This document shows, piece after piece, positions 48,186-56,074 of a stretch of 64,000 nucleotides of DNA (positions within the stretch are counted from its first letter, which is position 1; each line of letters begins with the position of its first letter). The notes under the pieces were generated by a model. That model searched no databases and was not told the origin of the DNA. It was given only the letters and a program-made list of their open reading frames with translations. The translations under genes and the position numbers were made by a program. The DNA is taken from the NCBI RefSeq assembly GCF_021495345.1, contig NZ_CP099397.1:1240001-1304000 (forward strand), written 5' to 3'. The DNA is from Pseudomonas hydrolytica. GTDB lineage: Bacteria; Pseudomonadota; Gammaproteobacteria; Pseudomonadales; Pseudomonadaceae.

Positions 48186-48500
48186 TGTCGCAAACCGCGT
48201 GTGCGGCACGCATGGTGTATCGCAATAACTTAGTGCGATATGGTTGGAGTGTCGCAATGCGAGCGTGCGACAGACCGAGAGTGTCGTATTGATGTTCTGC
48301 GATACACCCTGAATATCGCAGGCCAGACCGTGCGACACGAAGGTTGTGTCGCAAATCTGCGATCACACTGCGGATGCTGCTTGAAGCACCGTATGGGGGG
48401 CGTAAACCGCATGTGCGATATGCTGGGTGTGTCGCAGACCGTTCATGCGACAAGGGGAGCGTATCGCAGCGTGAGAGTGCGACAGCCCAGGTGTGTCGCA
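48186..48500. repeat. Alternating heptamer array on a 16-bp lattice
   Basis: Seventeen copies of T[G/A]TCGCA or its complement, allowing one mismatch. Forward copies begin at 48186, 48218, 48250, 48282, 48314, 48347, 48430, 48462 and 48494. Reverse copies begin at 48202, 48234, 48266, 48298, 48331, 48414, 48446 and 48478. Steps are 16 bp throughout, apart from one of 17 and one gap of 67. Orientation alternates strictly within each stretch. The nine bases between copies are not conserved. Neighbouring copies often match compensatorily (TATCGCA with TGCGATA, TGTCGCA with TGCGACA). It ends 265 bp from the stop of a tyrosine recombinase. It is not a CRISPR: spacers are 9 bp and units are inverted. 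Confidence 0.9.
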
Positions 48501-48764
48501 TCAAGGTGTCTCTGATACACAGTAAGTCCCGGTATGCCGGCACATGTAGTGGCCTGTTGCTAGTCTAAAGCTGGGGTCGTAGCCGTATGTGATGACCCAG
48601 TGCCGGTGGCATTTTGGTCGCATCAGCGCTCTGCGGCAGGTTAGTAATATCGCTGATGCCTAGATGCTTTCTAATAATGCAAAAAGGCCGCACTTACGGC
48701 GGCCCTTATTGATCCCTCATCGCATCATCTCCAGCTGATAATGGTTCCCTTCTTTAAGAAGGGG

Positions 48765-50036
48765 CTAGTGCAACGTCTTCCTCGCTCTCCGGCCACGTTT
48801 GCTGCGTCCTGCCTGGCTGCTCATCAAATGCTTGAAATGCTCCCAGTTTATGTCGCCTAAGGGCAGGTTGTAGCTTAGGTGGCGCTCCAGAGTATCCAGC
48901 AAAAGCACGGATTGCGGCTTGTCTAGGTAGTGCTCTTGGGTGACTTCGAGCTTGCCGTCAGAATGGCCCAGCAGATGTGCAATGGTAGTTGCCGGTACAT
49001 TCGACTTCTCAAGCCGGACTGCAAACGTGCGGCGGAAGCTTTTAAAATTAAAGCCGCCATCCAATGCCACGGGGCAATGCTGACCTATAAATCCGGCGCC
49101 TGTTTCGGGACCGCAGAAGAAGCGGCTCGCGGCGCGCGAGTAGAGGTGTTTCTCGTCAAAGCGCAGCTCTGAAAAAAGTAGAGCATCCGGACCTTCGGCC
49201 TGACGGCGCTCCGTCACGAAGTCGAGAAAGCCCATTGTGATCAGCTTCGAGGAAATTGGGATCTCGCGTCTCGATTGCTCATTTTTCAGCGACTTATTGA
49301 AGCCGTTGTCGTTGATGCTGATCAGGGGCACGCCATGGGCGTCTTCGATCACATCGTGGGCGCGTAGCTGGCAGAGCTCGTTGAGTCTGGCTCCAGTGAA
49401 GAGTCCAAGCGGCATCAGCCAAAAACAATAGCTCTGCGCATCTTGGAGAACTGGCGCTGCAGGTGTGCTCGAATCGTATGCCTGATAGGGCCAGCTATTG
49501 AAGAGGCTTACTAGGTTTGAGTCGAGGAACGACTTGGTGATCTTCGATTTGGTGGTCTGGCAGCCTTTGATCTTGAGGTCTTCATCAATCCAGTGATCAT
49601 TGGTTGCTTGATCCAGCATGCGATTAAACAGCCGGTAGTAGGCTTGTAAGGTATCGCCCTGGTTGCTCGATGCGTTGTTCTGCCTGAGCAGCTTTGGGAG
49701 CTCATCCTTCAGCGTTTGGATATCGCGATTGCTTAGGCTGGCTACTCGGCGCAAGGGATCATCTTGAGTAAGCACGGTCTTGATTTTGGCCATTCTGGCG
49801 CTGAGTTGGTATGCCGACTTTGCGTTGCGAGGGTTCTCTCGAAGGAAGCGACTCAGCACGTTATCCATGAACTCGGCCAGCAGCGGCGAGTTGTGGTGAC
49901 GATAAATCGATTCAGAAATCTTGGCGAGGTGTGGCATCGCCAGTTCCAAGATTTTCGGATCATGCCCAGCCGCAAATGCTAACGATAGGCCGTGGTTGAT
50001 TGGGACGGAGATGTGGGATTGGTTCAGCGCATTCAT
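48765..50036 (-). CDS. Tyrosine recombinase/integrase (smaller of the pair)
   Basis: A 423-aa site-specific recombinase. Catalytic region: first Arg in FTGARLNELCQL (about residue 215), second Arg in KSFRRTFAVRL (about 335), LLGHSDG (about 355) and the nucleophile Tyr in EHYLD (about 368). The usual HxxR His is Lys here (KSFR), which is uncommon. I chose ATG 50036, which has GAGAGG six bases upstream. It is last of three minus-strand genes (321-aa protein, larger recombinase, this one), with the heptamer array beyond its stop. Likely one of two integrases that move the element. Confidence 0.9.
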   Translation of the reverse strand: MNALNQSHISVPINHGLSLAFAAGHDPKILELAMPHLAKISESIYRHHNSPLLAEFMDNVLSRFLRENPRNAKSAYQLSARMAKIKTVLTQDDPLRRVASLSNRDIQTLKDELPKLLRQNNASSNQGDTLQAYYRLFNRMLDQATNDHWIDEDLKIKGCQTTKSKITKSFLDSNLVSLFNSWPYQAYDSSTPAAPVLQDAQSYCFWLMPLGLFTGARLNELCQLRAHDVIEDAHGVPLISINDNGFNKSLKNEQSRREIPISSKLITMGFLDFVTERRQAEGPDALLFSELRFDEKHLYSRAASRFFCGPETGAGFIGQHCPVALDGGFNFKSFRRTFAVRLEKSNVPATTIAHLLGHSDGKLEVTQEHYLDKPQSVLLLDTLERHLSYNLPLGDINWEHFKHLMSSQAGRSKRGRRARKTLH

Positions 50037-50129
50037 AAGTGCCTCTCTGGTTAATTGAGGCACAACAATATCACTGGATGTAAAACCAGTAAATAAAGTA
50101 TTGGCAAATTATTCTGATTATTTCCAGGT

Positions 50130-50146
50130 ATTGACAGTTTGTCAAT
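50130..50146. promoter_or_regulatory. Palindromic operator/promoter upstream of the smaller recombinase
   Basis: ATTGACA-GTT-TGTCAAT is a perfect inverted repeat. On the minus strand it supplies TTGACA/TGTCAA words, the latter followed 17 bases later by AATAAT, a plausible promoter for the 423-aa recombinase gene, and the palindrome could bind a repressor. Confidence 0.5.
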
Positions 50147-50154
50147 AGGTTTTT

Positions 50155-50182
50155 GGTGCGGGGAAGGCGATTTCCCCGCACC
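50155..50182. repeat. 11-bp hairpin after the larger recombinase
   Basis: GGTGCGGGGAA (50155-50165) pairs with TTCCCCGCACC (50172-50182). It begins just beyond the larger recombinase stop. On the minus strand the stem is followed by A rather than T residues, so it may be an mRNA end or a regulatory hairpin rather than a simple terminator. Confidence 0.6.
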
Positions 50183-50189
50183 GCCTCAA

Positions 50190-52643
50190 CTATCGGGTGA
50201 TGCGGGATTGCCAGTGCCGTTTTTCAGTCCAGCTGGTGGTTTTAGCCTTGTCGACGCCAGCCGGGCGGCCAATGCGAAAGACACCTTGCTCGGCTTGCAG
50301 CGCCCTGTAGTGGCTGTAGTGGATGTGCGCAGTCGAGGCCTCAAAGTCGATCTTGTCGAGCTCCTCTTTCAGCACATAGCTCGGGTAGCAATCGCCATAG
50401 CCGCCGGTGGTGCTGCGGTCGGCGTGGCCGACCAGGGCCTTGCCAATCAGCATGTCCAACTTCTGTCGGCGGAACTGCTGAATGAACGTGTGCCGCAGGC
50501 CGTGGAAGGTCAGCTCGTCATCGCCGAGTCCGCACTGTCCCAGGTAGCCTTTGTCATCTTTGTCTGAGCCTCGGTACCAGCGGCTGGCTGTGTGCCCGGG
50601 CGAAAGGTCGCCGTACACGCGGAGATTTTCAAAAAGCGGCGCCGACAGATCACCACCATGCGCCTTCAAGCGCTGCTGATGATACGCCAGGAGCCCGGCT
50701 TCAAGAATGACCTTATGCAGCGGCACGAGGCGCTCCGAGTCGACCGTTTTCAGCTGTCGCGCTCCAGAGCTGCTGATGCTGATTACCCAAATGCCAAGCT
50801 CTTCACGAATATCTCCAAGCTGAAGCTGGCAAAGCTCGCTCAAGCGAGCGCCGGTATACAGGCCGAGCAGTGGCAGCCAAAAGCGGTAGTCGTCCAAGCG
50901 CCAGCGCGGCGGTGCTTTGAGTGTGTAGACTGGGCCTTGCAGCAGTTGCTCGATCTGCCTGGGGTTATAGGTGCGCTTGCGTGGCGAGGGGGCGCCTTTG
51001 GTGCTGAACGTCAGGCCTGCGGCCAGATTCTCTTTCAAATATCCTTGGTCGTGCGCATAGCCGATGAGTGCGCGTGCCAGCTCGAAAAACTTCTTCGCCG
51101 TCCTAGCATTCAAGGGCTCGTACTTGCCGCTCTGGATAATCTGACTCAGGGGCTGATGGCGAGTCGCGCGCAAGCGATGCCGGTTCTTGGGGTAGCTGCG
51201 CAACTGGTCGCGCAAGGCATTAAAGTCAGCCCGGGTCAGGGTGGCGAGTGGGCGATGTCCGCCGATCAGTTCGGCCAGTCCCTCCAAGCGCGCATGCATG
51301 GTGATGCGGGTGCGTGGATTCTTCCACGCACCTTCGCGTACCTGGCGCTCTTCGAACTCACGGGTGAGGGCACCGAAGTGCCGGCAGTTCTCATGAGTGA
51401 GTGGTGGCTGGATCAGCAGGTCGTTTGAGGTGGGCGTCTCAAACAAGGCTTGTAGCTTGGCGTTCTGAGCAGGTGATAAAACGCTGCCGAGGGCATTCAG
51501 CAGTGCGAGCGTGCCAGCGTCCTGGGGCGCTGTGGCTGCGTCGTTGGCCGCGCTCATGTCCGGCAGAGTGTACATGGGCTCGGCTGGCGGTACTGGGCCA
51601 AGCATGCGCCGGATCAGGTCCTGAATTTCTTGCAGGGCGCGCTCATAGGCATCAGCTGAGGGAGCTTCAATAAAACTTTTCACCAGAATTTTGTCGATTT
51701 GACCCAGGCTGAAGTGCAAGAGGATCGACGCCAGGATCGGCGAACTAGTCAGCAGCTCGACTCGCATTTCATCGGGATGACGAGGCGCACCGGTGAGTCG
51801 TGCGCCGGTCAGCGGAATAAGGAGTGTATAGAGCCCGCTTTCCTCCTGAAGAATCTGAAAATTTTGGCAGAGTGTCAGGCGGTCGAGGTGTCCCGAGATC
51901 CGGCTGAGGTGAAACATGACGCTATGTGCGGAACGTGGCAGGCCCGGTGGAATATGCAGCAGATGGCGGCCTTGGTCGGGGCGTGCAAAACACAGGTACT
52001 CGTAGAGCGACAGCATCGTGATAAGCGGATGCCCGGTTTTGAAGACGTTCCTGGCCATTGGGGTAGTTTCCAGCACTGTGATGGCGCTGTAGATGTAAGC
52101 CGCAGCCGCGTTGGCGGTGACGTGGTCGTTGGTGCCGAGCGGCCAGTCGAAACGGGTGAAACCGAATTTGAGGGCTTGGCGCAGGGCTTCGCTCGGATAC
52201 AAGGCGAAGTGGATTTCACCGCCCGGCTCGTTGCAATAAAGCACGGTGTGCTCTTGGCACTCTTTCAGCAGGCGCTCATGCCCGGCGCTCAGGTCAGAGT
52301 TGGCCAGTACGGCAGGTGCAGGGCGGAGCGCCCAGATTTTCAGGTGGCTTTCGGTAAAACGGCTGATTTCAGCGTGAACAGTGGCCAGGTTTAACAGAAA
52401 GCCATCAGGGTGCAGCTCAATCGTGGCGGCGCTGCTGCGCCTAAGCAGATCTTCGAAGCGCGGGTTGAGATATTGGGCGAGATCGCGTGCGAGCGCTTCA
52501 TCATGGCCGAGTGACCAGCGGATTTGTGCCGGCAGCTGCGGGTGATTGCCGATATAGCTCGGGAAGGTGAAGTAGTACTGGAAGCCGGTTTTGGCTTGAT
52601 AGACCAGGTGCTGAACACCGGTTTTGCTTTGACGCTTGGACAT
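50190..52643 (-). CDS. Large tyrosine recombinase/integrase
   Basis: An 817-aa protein whose C-terminal third is a tyrosine recombinase: YTGARLSELCQLQLGDI (Arg, about residue 598), HGLRHTFIQQF (HxxR, about 715), LVGHADRS (about 737) and the probable nucleophile Tyr in TGGYGDCYP (about 746). The N-terminal 400 residues resemble nothing I recognise and probably serve DNA or partner binding. Start ATG 52643 is preceded by TAGGT; GTG 52667 is possible. It is about twice the usual integrase length. With the 423-aa recombinase and the 321-aa protein it forms a three-gene module reminiscent of Tn554-type or recombinase-in-trio elements. Confidence 0.9.
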   Translation of the reverse strand: MSKRQSKTGVQHLVYQAKTGFQYYFTFPSYIGNHPQLPAQIRWSLGHDEALARDLAQYLNPRFEDLLRRSSAATIELHPDGFLLNLATVHAEISRFTESHLKIWALRPAPAVLANSDLSAGHERLLKECQEHTVLYCNEPGGEIHFALYPSEALRQALKFGFTRFDWPLGTNDHVTANAAAAYIYSAITVLETTPMARNVFKTGHPLITMLSLYEYLCFARPDQGRHLLHIPPGLPRSAHSVMFHLSRISGHLDRLTLCQNFQILQEESGLYTLLIPLTGARLTGAPRHPDEMRVELLTSSPILASILLHFSLGQIDKILVKSFIEAPSADAYERALQEIQDLIRRMLGPVPPAEPMYTLPDMSAANDAATAPQDAGTLALLNALGSVLSPAQNAKLQALFETPTSNDLLIQPPLTHENCRHFGALTREFEERQVREGAWKNPRTRITMHARLEGLAELIGGHRPLATLTRADFNALRDQLRSYPKNRHRLRATRHQPLSQIIQSGKYEPLNARTAKKFFELARALIGYAHDQGYLKENLAAGLTFSTKGAPSPRKRTYNPRQIEQLLQGPVYTLKAPPRWRLDDYRFWLPLLGLYTGARLSELCQLQLGDIREELGIWVISISSSGARQLKTVDSERLVPLHKVILEAGLLAYHQQRLKAHGGDLSAPLFENLRVYGDLSPGHTASRWYRGSDKDDKGYLGQCGLGDDELTFHGLRHTFIQQFRRQKLDMLIGKALVGHADRSTTGGYGDCYPSYVLKEELDKIDFEASTAHIHYSHYRALQAEQGVFRIGRPAGVDKAKTTSWTEKRHWQSRITR

Positions 52644-52704
52644 GATGGCGTACCTATTTGGATTCACAGTTGGACTGTGTGAAATCCAGTGCCATCAAAT
52701 CGTG

Positions 52705-52735
52705 CCTGAAACCCGCGTTTTAGACGGGTTTCAGG
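52705..52735. promoter_or_regulatory. 11-bp perfect hairpin upstream of the larger recombinase
   Basis: CCTGAAACCCG (52705-52715) pairs with CGGGTTTCAGG (52725-52735), about 60 bases before the larger recombinase start on the minus strand. It could be an attenuator or an operator for recombinase expression. Confidence 0.55.
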
Positions 52736-52912
52736 GCTTATTTGGTGGCCGGGGTAATCTGAAATGATTCTCTATCTTTATGATTTTAAAGAAAAAGTCT
52801 CGGTTAAAATTGTTCGTGGAATACATTTTGGAATACCAAGCTTAGCCCTTTGGGTTCCAGCAGCAGGCACTGAGGTCTTAGGTCGGGATGACAGTGCTTG
52901 CCCTCGAGACAA

Positions 52913-52945
52913 AAGCCCCGCATCGCCTCATTCGACGCGGGGCTT
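52913..52945 (-). terminator. Terminator after the 321-aa gene
   Basis: AAGCCCCGC (52913-52921) and GCGGGGCTT (52937-52945) form a perfect 9-bp stem. On the minus strand it follows the 321-aa gene's stop and ends in TTTTGTCT. It implies that the 321-aa gene and the recombinases have separate transcripts. Confidence 0.75.
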
Positions 52946-52977
52946 CATTTGAGGTTAAGGGCTCAGTCCTCCGAAGG

Positions 52978-53943
52978 TTACTCTTTCCCGAACTCTTTCT
53001 CGTGGGCTTCAGAGATCAACCTATCCAGCGCTATGCACTCCGGTACTGCCCAGTGCTCTGCCAGCTTTTTAAGTCGCGGGTGATTCTCGAGCAAAATATC
53101 GAGGTTCTTAGCCTTCCTGCCCTTGTTGGCAGTTTTCAGCTTGGACTCTTTCCCCTTTAGGCTCTTGATGAAGTCTCGTTTCGAGACGCCCTCCTCAGCG
53201 AGTTGGTCAAAGATCTCCAGAAAATCTTGATGCTTGCTGGGAGCACGCACAACGTTAAAGCGGTCTGGGTATTTGTCACAAAGAGCAGCCCATGCCAGTT
53301 CCCGGCGCTCTTTGCCGTGCACCTTATCATCAAGCCACTTAAGGTGGTGATCCGTTTTAAGGTTCTGGTCCCACTGTGTTTTGAGCTCCTCCAAGTGCGC
53401 AATCTTTGCACTGAGATCAGCGTCCATAAAGTCGAATATCGCTTGGGTGAGTTGCGGGCCAGAAATATTAGGGAGTCGCTTTATCTGGTAGCGATCAAAA
53501 GGCGTGATCTTGTTCTTAATCCACCTGGACGTGCGCGGTCCAATGGCCCAGGTCAATTTTTCTGGATGAACTGCTCGGCGGTTAAACTCACGCAATATTT
53601 CTTCTGCAAGGGCACTCGCGATTTTATGGCTGGTGAGAACATCCAGCATGAAGCTCTCGATGTCGTCGAGAGTGCTTTCTTTTTTTCCGAAATTAAATTC
53701 TTCAAATTTTGCGTCTTCTTTAAATTGCAAGAAGAGCCAGGCGAAGTTGAAAAGGCGCATGTTGCTAGTGCGTGCCTTAAACAAATCTTCAAGATAGTTA
53801 TCTTGGCGGTTGGCGGCGAGCTCGTATTCTTCGTTATCGAAGACTATTCCTTTTCCAGCCTGCTTCAGAGAATCTTCCTTATTCCTGGAAAGAATATCTG
53901 CAAGCTTTTTTGCTGCTTTATTTTCTGAGTTGTCATGGTTCAT
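52978..53943 (-). CDS. Conserved-looking protein of unknown function in the recombinase module
   Basis: A 321-aa protein, hydrophilic and rich in Lys/Glu/Leu, with no signal peptide or membrane segment. Notable stretches are LTWAIGPRTSRWIKNKITPFDRYQI near the middle and a Lys-rich region KGKESKLKTANKGRKAKN near residue 270, which may contact DNA. I do not recognise the family. Start ATG 53943 has GAGG nine bases upstream. It is upstream of the two recombinase genes on the same strand but separated by a terminator. By position it could be an accessory or directionality factor; that is inference only. Codon use and composition are like the rest of the island. Confidence 0.7.
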   Translation of the reverse strand: MNHDNSENKAAKKLADILSRNKEDSLKQAGKGIVFDNEEYELAANRQDNYLEDLFKARTSNMRLFNFAWLFLQFKEDAKFEEFNFGKKESTLDDIESFMLDVLTSHKIASALAEEILREFNRRAVHPEKLTWAIGPRTSRWIKNKITPFDRYQIKRLPNISGPQLTQAIFDFMDADLSAKIAHLEELKTQWDQNLKTDHHLKWLDDKVHGKERRELAWAALCDKYPDRFNVVRAPSKHQDFLEIFDQLAEEGVSKRDFIKSLKGKESKLKTANKGRKAKNLDILLENHPRLKKLAEHWAVPECIALDRLISEAHEKEFGKE

Positions 53944-53971
53944 AGGGTAAACCTCGTTAGCATCTACGTTA

Positions 53972-53990
53972 AACCTAGGACGAACCTAGG
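53972..53990. promoter_or_regulatory. AACCTAGG direct repeats upstream of the 321-aa gene
   Basis: AACCTAGG occurs at 53972-53979 and 53983-53990, 11 bp apart, so both lie on the same DNA face, and CTAG recurs at 53997. They are 30-50 bp before the start codon and could be an operator. Confidence 0.4.
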
Positions 53991-54415
53991 TAGCTTCTAG
54001 GGGGTAGCCAGAAAAGCTTTTCAGCCTGAGACCCACGCGAAAACGCAGGAAAAAGGCCTAACGCAGCAGTCGATCAGGCTTTTGGAGGCTCATGCAGTGG
54101 CTGCGGAGCTCAAGCGCTATCGATTTGCACATGCCTTCCCTTCGGCAAAGAGGGAAAGGCATGGAATGCCTGAGGTACGGGGATGGTGGTCTTGTTTTCT
54201 GCGAAAACTGCACCAGCGCTACGAAGCGTAGTTGCTGGTGTGACGTTCCAGGCCCAACTCTGAGTGGCGGGTGCCGCACGCTGAGACTCAGATGTGCGGC
54301 GCGACAGAATATAAGCCAGCCGGCGACGGCTGTCTAGCTGGCTGCTCTGGGCTCGGGCGCCAGTACTTTTTTACAACGCTTGGTAATCCTCTGAACGTAT
54401 TACAGGAGACCGTTC
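53991..54415. other. Gene-free stretch before alpA
   Basis: 425 bp with no supported gene. Short frames at 54058-54279 and 54092-54337 lie on opposite strands and lack family features. The last 60 bases probably carry the alpA promoter (TTGGTA and an AT-rich region near 54390) and its AGGAG ribosome-binding site. Confidence 0.5.
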
Positions 54416-54604
54416 ATGAGGATCATCCGTCTGAAAGAAGTCACCCACCTAACTGGCCTTGCTAGGTCGACCGTCTATAAATATCTCGCAGAAGGGAAGT
54501 TCCCAAAATCTGTTTCGCTAGGCCATAGGTCAATCGGATTTCTCGAGAGCGAAATTCAAGAGTGGATTATGGCCCGTATCAAAGAGCGAGATATGGCGGG
54601 CTAG
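54416..54604 (+). CDS. AlpA-family excisionase-like regulator
   Basis: A 62-aa MerR-like winged-helix protein: IIRLKEVTHLTGLARSTVYK (helix-turn-helix), then FPKSVSLGHRSIGFLESEIQEWI, the standard AlpA arrangement. AlpA proteins activate or act as excision factors for P4-type integrases. AGGAG precedes ATG 54416. It is followed by a strong terminator and then the Gp2 gene, and is divergent from the 321-aa gene and recombinases, which it may regulate. Confidence 0.92.
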   Translation: MRIIRLKEVTHLTGLARSTVYKYLAEGKFPKSVSLGHRSIGFLESEIQEWIMARIKERDMAG

Positions 54605-54619
54605 TGTTTCGAGCTTGTG

Positions 54620-54660
54620 GCATAAAGGCTGCGACCTATAAATGGTCGCAGCCTTTATGC
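54620..54660 (+). terminator. 17-bp perfect hairpin terminator after alpA
   Basis: GCATAAAGGCTGCGACC and its exact complement flank a TATAAAT loop. The right arm carries CCTTTATGC. It closes the alpA transcript and is unusually long. Confidence 0.85.
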
Positions 54661-54964
54661 CGATGAAGAAGGTTGCCTCAGGTAACTCCCTTGACTTTGG
54701 TTTTGAGAAATCTCTTGGCGCTCGGGGAGGTTTTTATTCTGGGCTCCCTGCTTCTCGGTGCGTTGCTGATCTGTTGTATGCTTGTTCCAGTTATATATCA
54801 ATCAACTAGAACCAAATACGCTATTACAGGTAATCGTCGTAAATAACTACTGCAGCACGGAGAGATGCTGTTGCTGATCACACAGCAACAGCCCAGCAAG
54901 CGTTAAACGGTAAAAAAAGACAGACATGGCACCTGTTATGTAAACACAACACAGGTGACAAGCC
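54661..54964. other. Region upstream of gp2 with inverted repeats
   Basis: 304 bp without a gene. GCTGTTGCTG at 54868-54877 pairs with CAGCAACAGC at 54884-54893 across ATCACA. CACCTGT (54929-54935) and ACAGGTG pair just before the gp2 start. These may be operator sites, or an origin-like nick region if Gp2 is an active Rep protein. Confidence 0.5.
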
Positions 54965-55909
54965 ATGAGCCATCCACACGCATCAAAAACCCTCTCGCAA
55001 TCCGATATCGCACTCCAGATCGAAGACCTAGTTGAAGCTTTGGAACACAGCGATGGGCCCGTGCAGTCGCTTACTGCTAATGGCACGGTCAAACGTACCA
55101 AGCTCACTCGTTACTTCGAGAACATCGGTCAGATGCTTGAGTTGGTCAGCCACAGCGATGATTACCACTACGGACCTTACCTGCGACTGTTTCAACGGGC
55201 GTGTTACGACGTCGGCGTGGAACATAGTCCGTTGGCAGGGATCATTTCCTTTGATGAAGCAACGTCACAGTACCGTGACTACAGCGATACGCTAAACCGC
55301 CTTGCTGACCGTATCCGTCAACTGACTCGTGAGCGCATTTACCGTCGTCGTAGGGATGACGCAAGGTATCAGGAACGCCAGCAGTCCCATGAAGTAGCTG
55401 AGTACGTTGACCAGGTATTGGATCGCTACGCCACTACTCTGGTGATCAGGGTCGATTTGTACTATCGCTCTGCAGCTCAGGCCCGGCTGCGGGTTGAGCA
55501 TGTATTTGCGGATCTGCAGCGGCTGATCCGGGCACGTGAACGCAATCCGATCTTCGAGCATGAGACAGGCTACATCTGCCGTGTCGAGCAAGGAGAGCGC
55601 CGTGGTTACCACATCCATGCTGCCTTCTTCTTCAATGGCGCCATGCTGCGGGGGGACATCTACAAGGCGCAGCAGATTGGTGCTCTGTGGGAGCAGATCA
55701 CCCGTGGTAAAGGTAGCTACCACAACTGCAATCAGGACAAAGCCCAGTACGGTGATGAATGCGGTATCGGGATGATCCACCGTCGTGACGAACAGGCTCG
55801 TGACAATGTCCATCATGCGATGAGCTATCTGGTCAAGCGGTTTCAGCGGCTGAGCTTGCGTCCGAAGGGAGCGAAGTGCCTGCGTAAGGGGCAACCTGTA
55901 CTCCGGTAG
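54965..55909 (+). CDS. Inovirus Gp2-family (YagK/YfjJ C-terminal domain) protein, HUH Rep-like
   Basis: A 314-aa protein of the family found in inovirus-like and P4-like integrated elements. The second half holds RGYHIHAAFFFNG (His216, His218), an H-x-H metal motif as in HUH endonucleases, and HAMSYLVKRFQ (Tyr288, Lys291), which matches the YxxK catalytic motif of rolling-circle replication initiators. On that basis it may nick DNA to start replication; this is inference from motifs. The ribosome-binding site is weak (AGGTG). It follows alpA on the same strand. No phage coat or morphogenesis genes are present, so this is a satellite or remnant element. Confidence 0.85.
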   Translation: MSHPHASKTLSQSDIALQIEDLVEALEHSDGPVQSLTANGTVKRTKLTRYFENIGQMLELVSHSDDYHYGPYLRLFQRACYDVGVEHSPLAGIISFDEATSQYRDYSDTLNRLADRIRQLTRERIYRRRRDDARYQERQQSHEVAEYVDQVLDRYATTLVIRVDLYYRSAAQARLRVEHVFADLQRLIRARERNPIFEHETGYICRVEQGERRGYHIHAAFFFNGAMLRGDIYKAQQIGALWEQITRGKGSYHNCNQDKAQYGDECGIGMIHRRDEQARDNVHHAMSYLVKRFQRLSLRPKGAKCLRKGQPVLR

Positions 55910-56074
55910 CTTGGTATTGGTACGCTGCTAGCACTATTCCCTGGGAAGGTGTGCTCGGTGGTGTGGAGAGACGGTTGAGGCGGGCGTCAGCGTTTGACCG
56001 GAATAGGCTCCTCGAAGGGGCTGCTCCCTTGGTCTACTTAGCCGCTCGCCTGCTCGCCCTTCGAGTTCATCAAT

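Larger units (their letters stand above)
47426..48764. other. 1.3-kb non-coding region rich in inverted repeats
   Basis: No gene is supported between the DUF1998 gene and the recombinase gene. The left part (47595-47835) is a set of nested inverted repeats; 48077-48177 has short GTGCCA/TGGCAC repeats; 48186-48500 is the 16-bp-lattice heptamer array. These are listed one by one below. Open frames crossing the array on either strand are repetitive by-products and lack start signals. Confidence 0.8.

Noticed and set aside
48186..48500. CRISPR array
   Set aside because: Units are 7 bp, alternate in orientation and have 9-bp gaps; there are no long direct repeats, no 25-40 bp spacers and no cas genes.
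48157..48543. 128-aa minus-strand reading frame across the heptamer array
   Set aside because: Its repetitive residues simply translate the repeat, the 32-bp period is not a multiple of three, and no ribosome-binding site is seen.
54965..55909. Complete inovirus prophage
   Set aside because: Only the Gp2-like protein is present; no coat, Zot-like or adsorption genes are found on either side.
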